Source: Marsupella aquatica (lineage: Eukaryota > Marchantiophyta). From it: DNA of 64,000 nucleotides. The notes beneath the pieces were generated by a model. The model was not told the DNA's origin, ran no database searches, and worked only from the letters and a program-made list of their open reading frames with translations. Of this stretch, positions 24,130 through 36,504 are shown in pieces. Each line of letters starts with the position of its first letter. The stretch's first letter is position 1. Both the position numbers and the translations under genes were made by a program. The stretch is from the NCBI GenBank assembly GCA_973895155.1, contig OZ316899.1, forward strand, positions 1,736,001-1,800,000, in the 5' to 3' direction.

Positions 24130-24440
24130 TTCTCACTTCTCACTTCTCACTCTCTCGCTTGCGCTCTCCCTCTCGCTCTCTCGCTCACGCTCTCTCGCTC
24201 GCGCTCTCCCTCTCGCTCTCTCGCTTGCGCTCTCCCTCTCGCTTGATTATTTGCTTGCGCTCGATCACTTGCTCGATCACTCGCTTGATCACTCGCTCCT
24301 CCTTTCATCAATTGATCGATCACTCGCTCCTCCTTTCATCAATCGATCAATCACTCACTCCTCCTCGCTCATTCCTCCCTCGATACCTCACTCGCTTGAT
24401 CATTCGCTTGCTCATCTGGGCACTCGCTCAAGCTCATTGC
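24130..24440. repeat. Pyrimidine-rich microsatellite and GATCACTCGCT minisatellite
   Basis: 24130-24245 is almost pure CT with units CTCTCTCGCTTGCG and CTCCCTCTCG. 24246-24440 continues with repeats of GATCACTCGCT and CCTCCTTTCATCAAT. Frames through it give S/L/R-rich low-complexity peptides that are not considered genes. Confidence 0.75.
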
Positions 24441-25130
24441 TCACTCATTCCATTTGTGCTTTAGCTCTACTCTCGCTCTGCTACTATTGCTTGTACTTCT
24501 GCTCGAACTGTGCTGTTGTTGCTCTCCTGCTGCTCCTCAGTCCTCTGGTTAGTTGAGCTGCTCATTCTGTGGTTGATTGTCTCCGACTACTTCAGCTCCT
24601 CAGCTCATCGACTGGTTTAGGGCATCAACAGTTTCAGGTGATCAACTCCTCCTGCTTGACAGCTCCTTCTCCTGAGATTGGTAATGTCAGATTTATCCTG
24701 TAACTTCAATTGTCCACTTTGTGTATGTTCTACTGTACATGTTTGAACACTTGAAGAGGTCTTTTCATGGCTTCTTGTTTTAGGGCTTGTAGTTTCCAGC
24801 TGCTTCAGTCTACTAGTGATAGTTTCCATTGTTCTTATGACAATTCAGTCTCAGTGGATGTTAATGGATGTTTTAAGTAACGCTAGGTTTCCTCATTCAG
24901 GTGCAGGCCTCTCTTTCATCAATCACTCACAAAGATCTCACCCAACTATATCATTTGCGGATTTAGGTGACAATCCACTCTCTCTTTTAGGAACTAGTCC
25001 TTGATTTGATGCATTAAACAAATCCCGTGCTTTCTTGTACGAATATAATTTTGGGTTTAGATTATCTTTAGTAGAATCTCAGATCCTCTTCATAAGTCTT
25101 CTCCTTCTTGACGGGATCCACTTATTCCAC

Positions 25131-25773
25131 GGAACGGTGTCCCGCCTGCTCTTGAACGATGTCGCACACCCCACAGCACAGTCTTCCGCCCGCTGTGAAA
25201 CCACGTCACACACCGAATGGCATACTCTTGGTGTCTCGCTGATCGATGGGGTCAAAAAACCCCACGAAACGGTGTTCCGCCTGCTCTCAAACCTCTTTGA
25301 GAGAATATATAGGACGGATGTTGTTCCGCCCTGGATGAACCTTCATCCAACATCAGGCTGAACGTTGTTCCGCTTGCTCTGAAATTCAATCCAGCCAAGG
25401 AAAGAAAATGTTCACCCCACGCAGGTCCTCAGTTGAACACCTGGCGGGACGGTGTTCCGCCAACTCTGAAATTCAGTTCCGCCCAGTAAAGAAAAATCTT
25501 CGGCTCAAGGTGAATCTAAGTGGTCCACCCACTCAAATGCACTTCCGCCTCCTCTGAAATTCAGTGCGGGCCAGGAATCAATAGGGTTCCTCCCAAGCTA
25601 AATCTATCTGGAATACCCCACGGAATGCTGTTCCGCCTGCTGGAACAAAATATCCAAAATAGAGTCCGCAATAGCATAGCTCTCGAGGGAACAGTGTTCC
25701 GCCCGAACCAAGCCAATCACCAAGCTGAAGTTGTCTTCAGCTTGAGTGCAGGTACCCTGCAGAACAGTGTTCC
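25131..25773. repeat. Cluster of palindromic GGAAC-NNN-GTTCC motifs
   Basis: Copies or one-mismatch variants occur at 25131-25143, 25266-25278, 25361-25371, 25447-25459, 25622-25634, 25688-25700 and 25761-25773. Most are followed by CCGCC-type bases and then a CTGCTCT or AACTCTGAAATTC flank shared by several, so this is a diverged tandem array with a palindromic core. It lies just upstream of the F-box-like ORFs. Confidence 0.7.
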
Positions 25774-25973
25774 GTCGGATAGAAAGTGTAAGATATTAGT
25801 ATGTTGGACAAGGCGACAAAAACTCTGACTCTCAAGGAAATCTCATGCAATTGCAGACACGGTGGAAAAAGGCGTTCAGTGTTTCAATAAGTTTTGCGCA
25901 ACATTTGATAGACATATCACACTCCAGCGTTCTCGTACGCAAGAATACGATCTCTTGGGAAAAAGTCTACTCC

Positions 25974-26699
25974 CAGGGCTTCCCAACGAACTCGTGGAGT
26001 AGTTAATCTGGAATATATGTCTAGGATCATTTAACACCTTGGCAGATCAAAGTTCATTCTTGGATTCAGAATTGAATTCATTTATTTTGATGAGGTCTGT
26101 CTCTTGCAGGTGGCGCCACTTGATAAATAATACGTACATCATGGGCGTCCTCAAGATGACTATTTTAGACTTTCAACCCAAGGAAGCCAAGTTTCCAATT
26201 GATTTCATTCTTGCACCTCTTCTCGAACAAACTACCTATAGCTTCTTTCGAAAGTATCCAAAAATTAAATTCTTGGGATTGATGCCCAAGAACCTTCGAG
26301 AAAAATTCACAAAGGCGTATGACTTACTGCATCCCATTGAAAAATGGGATTTTACTCTACTCTGTTACGAAACCAGATATCTCAAGAATGGCTTCAAATC
26401 TAGATAGAATTTGCTCCTAATAAGTTCCGTTTGATCAATCCGACAGGATGGACGAAGTCTCTAGCAGAGCCTTGCAGGTCGAGAAGGTTTGCAATCTACT
26501 CAAAGATCTTGAGAAAGTGGCAAATTTTGAAAGACGAAGGCTCAATCCCGATTCCCTATACATGGAAGGTCTGCCAGACAATTTGGTCATTGACAAAATT
26601 TGGCCTCTTTTGATGGATCACAGTCTTCAATGCGGAGGACTTGATCAAGAATCATTTGTCTCGAGGACAACTGCCATGATCAGACTTGCGTCATTGTGA
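25974..26699 (+). pseudogene. F-box-like ORFs, broken
   Basis: Two related pieces occur. The first has GLPNELVE, a TAG stop (26000-26002), LIWNICLGS, and further on VSCRWRHLINN, which fits the L-P-x-x-L-x-x-x-I ... V-S-x-x-W-R-x-L pattern of F-box domains; it continues to a stop at 26407. The second (26448-26699) has EGLPDNLVIDKIWPLLM, again an F-box-like start, ending at 26699. F-box proteins link substrates to SCF ubiquitin ligases. The stop, the frame changes and the abrupt end at the inverted-repeat boundary (26693) indicate decay. A chance resemblance is possible, since F-box motifs are short. Confidence 0.4.
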
Positions 26700-26827
26700 C
26701 GCGGATGACATGGTCCTTATTCTATAATCTGAGTAAGTAGGTTGCTGTATGCAAGGAGTAGCTATTGATATTGCATAACAATTAGCAAGCTGGCAAGAAT
26801 AAGGGCAATCATGGCATTAGAGTAGGG

Positions 26828-27150
26828 ATAAAGGTATTTCAGCTTGAAGACTGCACAACCAAGGCAGACACAGTTGAGGTAGTCACTGTCAAGGCCACAA
26901 AGGAGAAACTGGGGAAGAGAGGATTCAGCTCTTCAAGCATACCATCTTCTTGACAAGCAAGATGGAGCATGGAGGCTCTTCAAGACGCCGGTACGGAGGT
27001 AGGCATGGTAATTCAAGGAAGCAAGTCTCCATAGCTGAATATGAAGTTGTGGGGTATGGTGACTGTGCTCAGGATGAAATCTAAATGTCTTGGGTGTGTA
27101 GCTTCATTTTGTTAGTTAGGTTAGTGGTTCATAGTCTAGTCTTAGAATGT
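26828..27150. other. Arm-specific 323-bp segment bounded by TAGGG direct repeats
   Basis: It is present in the left arm only. TAGGG occurs at 26823-26827 and 27151-27155, and the right arm has a single copy at the matching place. It could be an insertion with a 5-bp duplication or a deletion between short repeats in the right arm. A frame reading FQLEDCTTKADTVEVVTVKA crosses the left junction from arm sequence, which favours deletion from the right arm. Confidence 0.45.
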
Positions 27151-27184
27151 TAGGGAAATAAAAGGCTATGTCGCGGGTGGTCGG

Positions 27185-29071
27185 TGTAGTTTGCTATGAA
27201 GAACCAAAAACACACTTAAAGGTCTTCAAACTCGGTATTCGTTCCCGTAAAGAACAAGATGGGGTTGGTTTGATAGATTTAAACAATAATAAAGAACCAA
27301 AAATGTTTTCCACACATAGTAATCAAGTTTGATTACTTTAATAAGGTATTTTGAAGATCGCTCCACAGCGGTGAGTAGTTTTTAATGGTAACTCAGCATT
27401 GGGTAACCATAAATTAATGAAAAGGAAATGATTAACCAAACACAAGAGAAAATAATCTCAAAGTACGCTAAGGGAGTCTGGAATAGACCAAGGTTACTCC
27501 TTAGACATAAGTCAAAATGAAAAGACTTAAGGATTCAAATCCATATTGCTTTTCAGATCTAAACTGCTTACTAGAATACCTTTTAAAATGCCATCAACAT
27601 GTCTTATCCTTTCTTTCTAAGTGGTACTCAGATAAGATCTAAAAGGTAGCTACTTCAACATTTAGATGGTACTAAGTATCATGAAAGAAAATCCATCAAA
27701 TTCATTAAGACATAAACTCAATGAGTTAACTTTAAGAACTTAGGAATTTGTAATGAGTCACCAAGGAGGAATCTGTCATCACAAGATCCAAAGATTTCTT
27801 ACAAATGCAATTTTACTTCATGTGTTTATGATAAGTGTGTAGAAACACAAGAAGGAGGTAAGTCTCTCCTGTTATTAAGCCTGATTTAGAACTCATAGGT
27901 TCAGAATCAATACTTAACAAGAGGGAGAGGCAAAAATGCACAACTTAACCATAATCTACACTAGTGGTAGAGTTATCTTATAGTCAAAATCTACCGAATG
28001 AGAGGTCACAGGGTCAAAGAGACATGCCTCTTCATACCCTTCAAAAAGTTAAAATGACGATTCAGTAAGTGAAAAGCCGGAAAAATGGGTTAGTATGAAC
28101 TCGTAAACTAGTAAGCTAGTAAACTCGTAAGAAGTTTACTTAGCGAAACTCGTAATCGTAAACTAGTAACTCTTAAACTAGTAAACTTGTAATGCGGTAT
28201 TCTTAAAGACTTGATGAATTCAACTATTTTTAACTTCCTAACTATAAGTAAAAAAACTCAAAGGTTTTGCCAGCAGGCTTTCCTAGGTATAGACTATATA
28301 CTGAAGAAGTATGACAGCTTCCAAAGCTCTAGTATGCATTTATAAAAATCAGATAAGATGCACTACTCTTAAAACTAACTAAATCACTTAAGACTACTCC
28401 TCAAGCTTGTTGTCGGATGTCTTATGGTTCGAGTAGCTCCACTGCTGTGATAGTTCAATTATGTGTAACTTCCATTAGTTCAGCCTGGCGTGGGGATCTT
28501 CGAGAATAGGGTAGGCATCTCAGTTGCCTTTCAGGATACATCAGGGGCATTCTCTTCCTTAGATAACATATGTCTATTTGAAGAGCTTCTCTATACATCC
28601 CAATCACGTCATAATTATTGCAAGTAGCAGCATATACTTGGGGATAATGGTATAGGAATTCATCAGAGTTCAGCATCCTGGAATAGAAAGGGTGAAGTCT
28701 CCATCTGACATCTCTGAAGTACCGGTTGAAGCTGGCCAGAGTTTGAGAGGTAAGGTGGAAGAGAAGTCAGTAATGAGCGCCTATGTCTTGCATTCCTTCC
28801 CTTTCAAGGTGAGCTCTTCATCCGTTGTGGAGTCCCGTTGAACTAGTCGTAAGATGTCACGATCACAGGGTCGCCAACTCTTAAGGCGTAACTCGTAAAC
28901 TCATAAAGCAGTGAACTAGTAAACTCGTAAACTGAGTTTACTCGTAACTTAGGAACTTAGTAACTTTGAATGCTGTTTCAGTTACAGTTAGCAATAATTG
29001 CAGTCTAAACACCGTAAAAAATTTAAATTTTTTTAGTTTCTTCATGCTTTTGGAATTACCCACTACTTACA
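27185..29071. mobile_element. 1887-bp insertion with TG...CA ends and 5-bp target duplication (solo LTR or non-autonomous LTR element)
   Basis: The insert begins TGTAGTTTGC and ends CTACTTACA. GTCGG flanks it on both sides (27180-27184 and 29072-29076). The right arm of the inverted repeat keeps the empty site, a single GTCGG in complement near 37936. TG...CA ends with a 5-bp duplication are typical of LTR-element integration. No gag-pol reading frame is present, only a 73-codon minus-strand ORF (28455-28676), so a solo LTR or a short derivative is likely. Internal AACTCGTAAACTAGTAA repeats occur at 28095-28195 and 28880-28955. Confidence 0.65.
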
Positions 29072-29229
29072 GTCGGCGACCATATCTCATTCAATACGTC
29101 ACCAAATCCGGATCTGTAAAGAGCATTGGAAAGATCTGGTCAAGGTGAGTAAAATAGATATAAAACACTTGGGAAACAGAGGTGTATTAAGGAAGATATG
29201 GCCTGATTAGTGTGACGGGTTAACTTGTG

Positions 29230-29620
29230 GCCAGAATTAGCGGGTTCGGCTTCGGTTTCGGGTTAACCTAAGCTCGGCCACGGCTTAGCTTATGTGAGCA
29301 CGACTTCAGCTTAGCTCATGTAAGCACGGCTTCAGCTTAGCTCAGGTCAGCATGGCTTCAGCCTAGCTCAGGTCAGCACAGTTTCAGCTTAGGCTTAACC
29401 CGGGTTCGGATTAGGTTGATCCCGGGTTAGACTGAACTCGGGTTAGCCTAAACTCGGGCTTGGGTTAGCATAGGTAAGTTCGGGTTCGGGCTCAGCTTAC
29501 CCTAGGTTAGTGGATAGCGGGTAGCGGCCTAACCCGAGACCACGGGTTAGCTCTACTCGGGTTAGATAGGATAGCTAGGTTAGCCAAACTCGGGTTACCT
29601 ATGTAACTCGGGTTAGCATA
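29230..29620. repeat. GGTTAGC/CAGCTTAGCTCA minisatellite in left arm
   Basis: Units of about 28 bp (CGGCTTCAGCTTAGCTCATG and variants) run from 29275 to 29395. They are followed by irregular CGGGTTAGC-type repeats to 29615. The matching place in the right arm holds a different array (37385-37795). Confidence 0.6.
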
Positions 29621-31359
29621 GCAGTGAGTACCCCCTCTCGGTTACGGGGACATAACTTTCTGTGTATTTGACCAAATCGGCTATAATTGACCTCGTTGAA
29701 AAGAGGAGCTCAAGCCGCTTCCAATGTATCCACGCAGCAAATGGTTGAATAGAGAAATTGGGAGAGGAGGCGCAAGCTCGCAAAAACCATGGAGGAGGGC
29801 CAAATCCGAAGAACATAGCCAATTCGAGATAGAAATAAAGTTGCGAATTAGGGTTCAGTAGTTAGAGATAGTGGCGACTCTGTTAGGGCTGGGATGGGGC
29901 TCCAACAACGTAGTATCCACCCATTTGGGCTCAGTATGAGAGTATATAGAGCAGCCCCCGGTAGAGGCAGGGGGGACTTCAGTTGTGTGATCTCACGTAG
30001 ACTGAGCAGCAGGGAGGAGCTCTGTTCAAGGAAGGCTGGGCTTGGAAGCTGTGTGTTGGGGAGAGCTTGGTTGTGCTATTACTTAGGGAGTAATCAGCCA
30101 CGCTTCACAGCAATAGTTGGCCAGGTTTGCAAGCTGGATTGTGGCTCTTTCTAGTAGGCAACACAACTGGGTTCTTTTCCCCCAATACATAGCCTTGGTG
30201 ATAGGTGATGTGTTGGTGATTGTAAACTGTGGGGAGGATTTCAATGTGATTTGCGGTGAGCACATTAGGAAGGCTGAGACACTGATTGAGGGGCAGCAGG
30301 AGGAGCATTTACAGTTCAGTCTGGCAAGGCTACGTGATCCATGGGGAGTCCCGGCCTTTGTCTGGTAGAGAGCACTAAGGGATTTATGGCCAGAGTTGAG
30401 CTTGCAGGGCAAGCGTGAGGCCGGGCCTCATTGCAGTTTGGGATAGATTGTCGTTAGGCCTGGTACCAGCTTTGAAGTCAAGTCAACTGTGCATGCGTAA
30501 CTTGACGTTCTGAATTGGAGGTGTGAGATCTGTACGTGCCCCCAAGAATGAAGTGCAGTGAAGGAGGTTGAGTTCAGGATTGAGTTTGCAAGGCAAGTAC
30601 GGGATTGGTTTGAGTCCAATCTGCCGTTGCAATCTAGAGTGAGTCGGGCTCAGGTTCAGGATTGAGCTTGCATGGCAAGCATGGGGCTTGCGGGGCAAGC
30701 ACGTCGCAATCTGGAGGAGACAGCCTTTGGGCCTATTATTCGGATCAAGTGTTCTCAGTGAACTATTGTGCACATCTTTGAATCTAATTGAGTTTTCCTC
30801 TCAGGCCTCATTTCTCTCATGGATGTGTGTGTGTGTGTGTGAGGCAATGTGAGTGTATGATGGAACTAGCAGTGCCACTGAGAGGTGTACCGGGTGCATT
30901 GAAGTGGGTTGGGTGAGGGCTGTCACAACTCTAATTGCTGAGAGTGGAATGGCAGAGTGGTGGGGCAATGGCTTAGAAGTCCCTAAGCCGGGAATCAGTC
31001 AGGAGTCACTGGTTTATGGGTACATTCTGGTGGCGGAATAGAAATATACCTGTGACAGTAAGCATACGTATAGACATATGCGCACCATAGCGCTAGGCCC
31101 TGTGTGTACGGGCCCGATATGAAGACCCCTTCTCACCAGAACTATCATGAGCACATGATCTGATTCCCAACCTTGGTTCTTAGGGATTGAGCTTGGGTGA
31201 TGTGTGACGGAGTCTTGCTATGATAGTCTGGTGTTAAGGGCATAAACTGGTGTTTACCGGCCTTCACAACATCCCTTCGTGATCCTCAGGTACAAGGAGA
31301 TGGTTTTGGCACCCATAGTGACGTTTTTGGTGTTAAGACCCATGTCAATCGCGTGACAG

Positions 31360-31815
31360 TCATGCAACAAGAAGTGGCAATTTTTAGTAAAACTTACAAA
31401 ATTTTGGTTTGCTCTAATAGAAGCAAACGAGAAAATAGAGAAGATCAACGACAAAATTTCTACCATTCCAGAAGCCAACCTTTTAACACCGCGCCATCTG
31501 CTACACGTCTTTAGAGACAACCTCTACGACTTTCCGAATATTGAGATACTTGGATCACTTCTTCCGGTGGACAGTTGCATATTTTGGATGTTGTGGGAAA
31601 ATTTAATGTTGAGGAGAGGGAAGTAGTCTAGAATAGATTCTAGGTCCGACCAAAATGAGTACTCAAGGACTTGATGTATTCCAAAACTTTCCAATAAAAT
31701 GCTCGGACAACTTTTTGGGATATTGTTCTGTTAACTCCTTCAGTTCATTAGTAGCAGACGGAACGGTGTTTTGCCAGTTGACCAACATCACTCTCCTAAT
31801 TGTTTTTTTGTGCAG
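31360..31815 (+). pseudogene. Upstream exon candidate of the ParB-like gene, plus intron
   Basis: One frame is open from about 31366 to 31626 with a structured pattern (FWFALIEANEKIEKIND, then IEILGSLLPVDS). A weak donor GTAGTC may end it near 31621. The following intron ends at TTTTTTTGTGCAG (31815), directly before the ATG at 31816. The intron carries one palindromic motif (31760-31772). The exon begins just where the left arm ends. No family is recognised. Confidence 0.35.
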
Positions 31816-34800
31816 ATGGATTCCACCATGACTTCGTCGTCAAAAAGAAAGGCTGAGTCCAAAACACCCCAAAGGAATAAAGTTTGGAAGGTGACTCATC
31901 GTGACGTTGACATTTCGCTGGGAAGATTCAAGGGGGCAAAAATTCCAAAGGTTTTTTGTGACGAGTCAAAATCAGTCCATCCCTTGAAGATGGAAAAATG
32001 TCAAAGATGGGGGGTGGTTTGGTACGGAGGATGCCTTTGTCTTTGTGTCAAGACAGAGTCACTCTCCGTAATAGCCGACCACAAGATAGTCGGTTTGTTC
32101 TTCAAACAAAACCTTGGTCTTGTCGAGTATCAAGAGTGTCTCTACCTATTGCTGGAAGATATCGAGGAGCAAACCAAAATTGCTGTTTGCTTGAGACTCC
32201 CAGAGTACAACAAGTTTGACCAAGCGGGGATTGACGTGGAGTTGGAAAAGACAGAGAAGTACAAAGATTTCACTTCCCACCGCCTACTCAATGAAGACAT
32301 CCGTTTCCCAATAGCACCAGAAGTAGTTTCCGGAGATACTCTTACCTTCTACTTCACTAGTATTTTTGAGTGGAGTAAGGAAGATTTTGTTTGAGACTTC
32401 ATCGTAGGGAGAAAAGGGGAGATCCGTCCGGGAAATCTTCCAGATGAAGTTAACGACAAGAATGCAAAGGGAATGTTCAGTAATCTTTTGAATGAATACA
32501 AATCAGTGACTTTGTTTGAAGGAAAATCCTTTGAGCTGGCAACACTTCGATGTAAATTAGGACCTGATGACTACAAATGCCAAGTCTTTGATCGGAAATA
32601 TTGTGAAGTTCTAAAGGGGTCAATGATGGGTCATTCTTCCCTCGCACTCGAGAAGACTTGAGTCTACCTCGTTCCAGTCCAGTGGGATGCAGGCAAAGCT
32701 AAGAACGATCCATTCTACAATGGAACTCCCTTCAAGTCTTGACCGACACTTGAAGATGTGAAGAATTGCTACTTCTGGATAATTGGAGGACAACATACAA
32801 TTGAGGCTTACAAATTGCTGATTGCCGATCCAAAATTTGATTCGAAAAAAAAAGAGGAACTCCTCATGGTTACAGCCACTCTCTTCTGGACACTGTTCAA
32901 TCTCGTTGGGAATACAAAGATTATGGGCCTTTCAAAGCTTTGAACAACATGAACAAGGCAACAATGCCAGAAAGTCAGTTTCTTCTGATGGCAAAGCAAG
33001 TCAGGAAAATCTGGGTGTCGGCCGGGAGACCACCATCATTGAGCGGACAAAAAGCAAATTCAATGTGGAAGGTATGTTAAGTTTTCTTTGACTTGGGGTC
33101 ATTTGATAAATAATTGCAAGAGCTCAACCCGCGGAACAGTGTTCCGTGGGATCCTGAGATCTTCATTATTCTTATCTTTCTCACTTTGCTTTCTATATTT
33201 GCAGCCATTTTGTGCAGCGGCCCATATTGCGTACCCAACAGCTGTCATGGTCAATGGAAACATGAGATTCATTGAGATGGCACCGTTTTTGTTTGAGATG
33301 AAGGATGACACGTTTGAGCTCTAGATGGAAGTTCAAAGTCTCTCAGAAGATGGTCTGCTCATCCACTCAAATAAAGTTCTCCAGCACATAGCAAAGCCAT
33401 ATCAGGATAGAACAACGTGGCATCTCCGGAGAAGGTTTTTCCGGCATATGCAAGGTCTTGAAGATCGAGATCTGAAAAAGCTGGCAAAGTATTTGATTTC
33501 AAGAGAGAAGGTGTCGCTCTTCCCGAATAGGATGAATGACAAGAATTACGACCCTGTTCAAATGGAAGGGTGGAGGTCACTTGAGGAGTTTTGCCTCGAG
33601 AAAATGAATAAGCGTATTTTTGAATGCATATTTTTGTTGGAGTTCACTGAGAGAAGAAAAATCAACGAATTCCGCATTTTGAGTAAAGATGAAAGGAAGG
33701 AGAAGGTTGCTGATGTTCGCAGCTTTTTCCATATTGATGGGCAGCGGATGCATATGCTAAGGGAGTTGCTACCTGCTGGCCTATATCAATCTGGAAGGCT
33801 CCACAACATGAATTGGGCAGAACTGATCGATCTTATTCCGACTTCTTTCAAAGGTTTGGTCGACTCAATTTCAAGATCTGTCGACCGGAACGGAAATTTG
33901 CTTGTGGTGAAAAAAAATGATCTGTTTCATTTGCAATCGATTGAAGGGGTTGGAGGGAAGAACTATTTTGATGGTTTGTCTCAAACCTATGAGAATACAC
34001 CGGTGGACCTTTTCTATTTTGATTCGACGAGGACATCTGAGTATGGTCCATACGACCATCATTTCTATCGTCGGTTTTTCCAAGCAACTTCTACTATTGG
34101 AGGTGCGTGACATAAAGTTGTGCTGATAGTCAACCCTTTGGAGATTATTGACGTCATGCAAGGCATCACTCCAACAAAGAAATACATATGTCTCCCTACC
34201 CAACTCACTTTTCGGAGCTCCGAAAAAAACAAAAATGACATCTTGTTAGAAGCAGAATGCCGAAGAACACAGTATGTCTTGTATTCCTTTTTTGATGAAG
34301 CGTTTGTGGCTTTGACGCTTCCCGAAGAAAAGGAGTCATCTTTGAGAGACTCCTTGAGGGGGAAGCTTGCAAATTATGACGAAGTCGACGTCGCAGAGAG
34401 TCTCAGCGACAAGAAAACTGCCACATATTTTTCTTATCTTGTGAAGCTATTTCTATCCTCTGGTGATTCCGTTGTTTGTTTTGGCAACAATCGTCGTCTC
34501 ATCAAATGTTTAATGGTAAGTGTGATTTGTGAATTTATTTAAATTTACATGTTTCTCGCAAGTTTAAACTCAATTCAATGACTAATGAACACAATTGATT
34601 CTCTGACATAGGGGAATTCTATATCTGTGACAAGTTTCTGCCCTGTCGAGAGCCACAACCTCTTGTCTGACTACTTCAATGCGTTGTATCCGTCGTTCAA
34701 AGAGCCAAAATGTCCGAAGCGTGAGATATTTGAAAACCTCCTCCGGAGAAAGATTTTGAAGAAGAAGTCAATTTTTGAAGTGAGGGACAATATCCTTGAC

Positions 34801-34956
34801 ATCCTCAACGAGAGCTATCAACTCACGGATTGTCAAATAGAGCATGTCATCAAGGAGTATGGGTTACAAGAGCGGCCTGATAACGATGATGATTGCCTTC
34901 TCTACTCCCTTCCTCAGATCCTTCCATCGGGACCTCTTGGCGATAAGTGTTTTTAA
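31816..34956 (+). pseudogene. ParB-like/possible DNA-methylase-like protein, decayed, two introns
   Basis: Reading segments join through introns 33072-33204 (GTATGT...TTTGCAG) and 34516-34611 (GTAAGT...CATAG). About 300 residues in is YFWIIGGQHTIEAYKLL, reminiscent of ParB/Srx-type domains (G-x-H/N-T/R-x-x-A). Toward the C-terminus are VDLFYFDSTRTSEYGP then VVLIVNPLEII, and further SGDSVVCFGNNRRLIKCLM. In position these recall motif IV (D/N-PP-Y/W) and motif I (F-x-G-x-G) of beta-class DNA N6/N4 methylases, which can be joined to ParB domains in phage-like proteins, but both motifs lack their key residues, so no activity is expected. Breaks: TGA at 32392, 32659, 32740 and 34108, TAG at 33322, and a frameshift at a nine-A run (32845-32853). 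It lies between the arms of the inverted repeat. Confidence 0.35.
33133..33145. repeat. Palindromic GGAACAGTGTTCC motif in intron
   Basis: A perfect copy of the palindrome lies in the middle of the 133-bp intron, flanked by CCGC and GTGGG. Confidence 0.7.
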
Positions 34957-35014
34957 AGTTAAAGTTGATTTTGTGTTTCTGTGATCGTGCCATTGGAGTT
35001 GGAGATTTGCCGAC

Positions 35015-35220
35015 AGAACTACGTTCCGCGGGACTACCCTAAATTTGCGGATGGAACGGTGTTCCGCCGGATTCTTCTTAAGTCTTTGCTGACGAAACGG
35101 TGTTCCGCGCGCTTAGTCGGATTTGCCGACGGAACGCTGTTCCACGGGGTTCTTTGGATTTTTGAACAGAAAGGTGTTGCACGCGCTGAGTAGCATTGCA
35201 GACGGACCGGTCTGCCGCGT
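35015..35220. repeat. Palindromic motif array after the ParB-like gene
   Basis: Copies lie at 35015-35027, 35053-35065, 35094-35106 and 35131-35143, with weaker ones near 35168 and 35204. The spacing is close to 40 bp, with GCGCTTAGTCGGATTTGCCGA between copies. This is the same unit as at 38109-38232. The array ends at the inner edge of the right arm. Confidence 0.7.
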
Positions 35221-36504
35221 GCTTAGTGGGATTTCTGTCACGCGATTGACATGGGTCTTAACACCAAAAACGTCACTATGGGTGCCAAAACCATCTCCTT
35301 GTACCCGAGGATCACGAAGGGATGTTGTGAAGGCCGGTAAACACCAATTTATGCCCTTAACACCAGACTATCATAGCAAGACTCTATCACACATCACCCA
35401 AGCTCAATCCCAAGGAACCAAGGTTGGGGATCAGATCTGCGCTCATGATAGTTCTGGTGAGAAGGGGTCTTCATATCGGGCCCGTACACACAGGGCCTAG
35501 CGCTACGGTGCGCATAGGTCTATACATATGCTTACTATCATAGGTATGTTTCTATTCTGCCGCCGGACTATACCCATAAACCAGTGACTCCTGACTGATT
35601 CCCGGCTTAGGGACTTCTAAGCCATTGCCCCACCACTCTGCCATTCCACTCTCAGCAATCACAGCTATGACAGTCCTCACCCAGCCCGCTTCAATGCACC
35701 CTATACACCTCTCAGTGGCGCTGCTAGTCCCATCATACACTCAGATTGCCTCACACACACACATCCATGAGAAAAATGAGGCCTGAGAGGAAAACTCAAT
35801 TAGATTCAAAGATGTGCACAATAGTTCACTGAGAACACTTGATCCGAACACTAGGGCCGAAGGCTGTCTCCTCCAGATTGTGACGTGCTTGCCCCGCAAG
35901 CCCCATGCTTGCCATGCAAGCTCAATCCTAAACCTGAGCCCGGCTCACTCCAGATTGTGACGGCAGATTGGACTCAAACCAATCCCGTACTTGCCTTGCA
36001 AACTCAATCCTAAACTCAACCTCCTTCATTGCACTTCATTCTTGGGGGCACATACAGATCTCACACCTCCAATTCAGAACGTCAAGTTATGCATGCATAG
36101 TTGACTCGACTTCAAAGCTGGTACCAGGCCTAACGACGATCTACCCCAGACTGCAATGAGGCCCGGCCTCATGCTTGCCTTGCAAGCTCAGCTCTGGCCA
36201 TAAATCCCTTAGTGCTCTCTACCAGACAAAGGCCGGGACTCCCCATGGATCACGTAGCCTTGCCAGACCAAACTGTAGATGCTCCTTCTGCTGCCCCTCA
36301 ATCAGTATCTCAGCCTCCCTAATGTGCTCACCACAAATCAAATTGACATCCTCCCCACAGTTTACAATCACCAATACATCACCTATCACCAAGGCTCTGT
36401 ATCGGGGGAAAAGAACCCAGTTGTGCTGCCCACTAGAAAGAGCCACAATCCAGCTCGCAAACCTAGCAACCCATTGCAGCTGTGAAGCTTGGCTGATTAC
36501 TCCC

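Larger units (their letters stand above)
26693..31359 (+). repeat. Left arm of large imperfect inverted repeat
   Basis: The arm matches the reverse complement of 35235-38100. Outer edge: ATTGTGAC (26693-26700) pairs with GTCACAAT (38093-38100). Inner edge: GCGTGACAG (31351-31359) pairs with CTGTCACGC (from 35235). Encoded frames are conserved between arms (for example 30428-30619 and 35968-36159, with 57 of 63 residues shared). Without the insertion at 27185-29071 and the extra segment at 26828-27150, the arm is about 2.45 kb, close to the other arm without its own insertion (2.53 kb). Inside, 29213-31358 begins TGTGACGG, ends GTGACA and carries a TATATAGA box (29943-29950), so it resembles an LTR. 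Confidence 0.75.

Noticed and set aside
24159-24556. S/L/R-rich ORFs of about 100 codons
   Set aside because: They are produced by the CT-rich microsatellite and have no domain signal.
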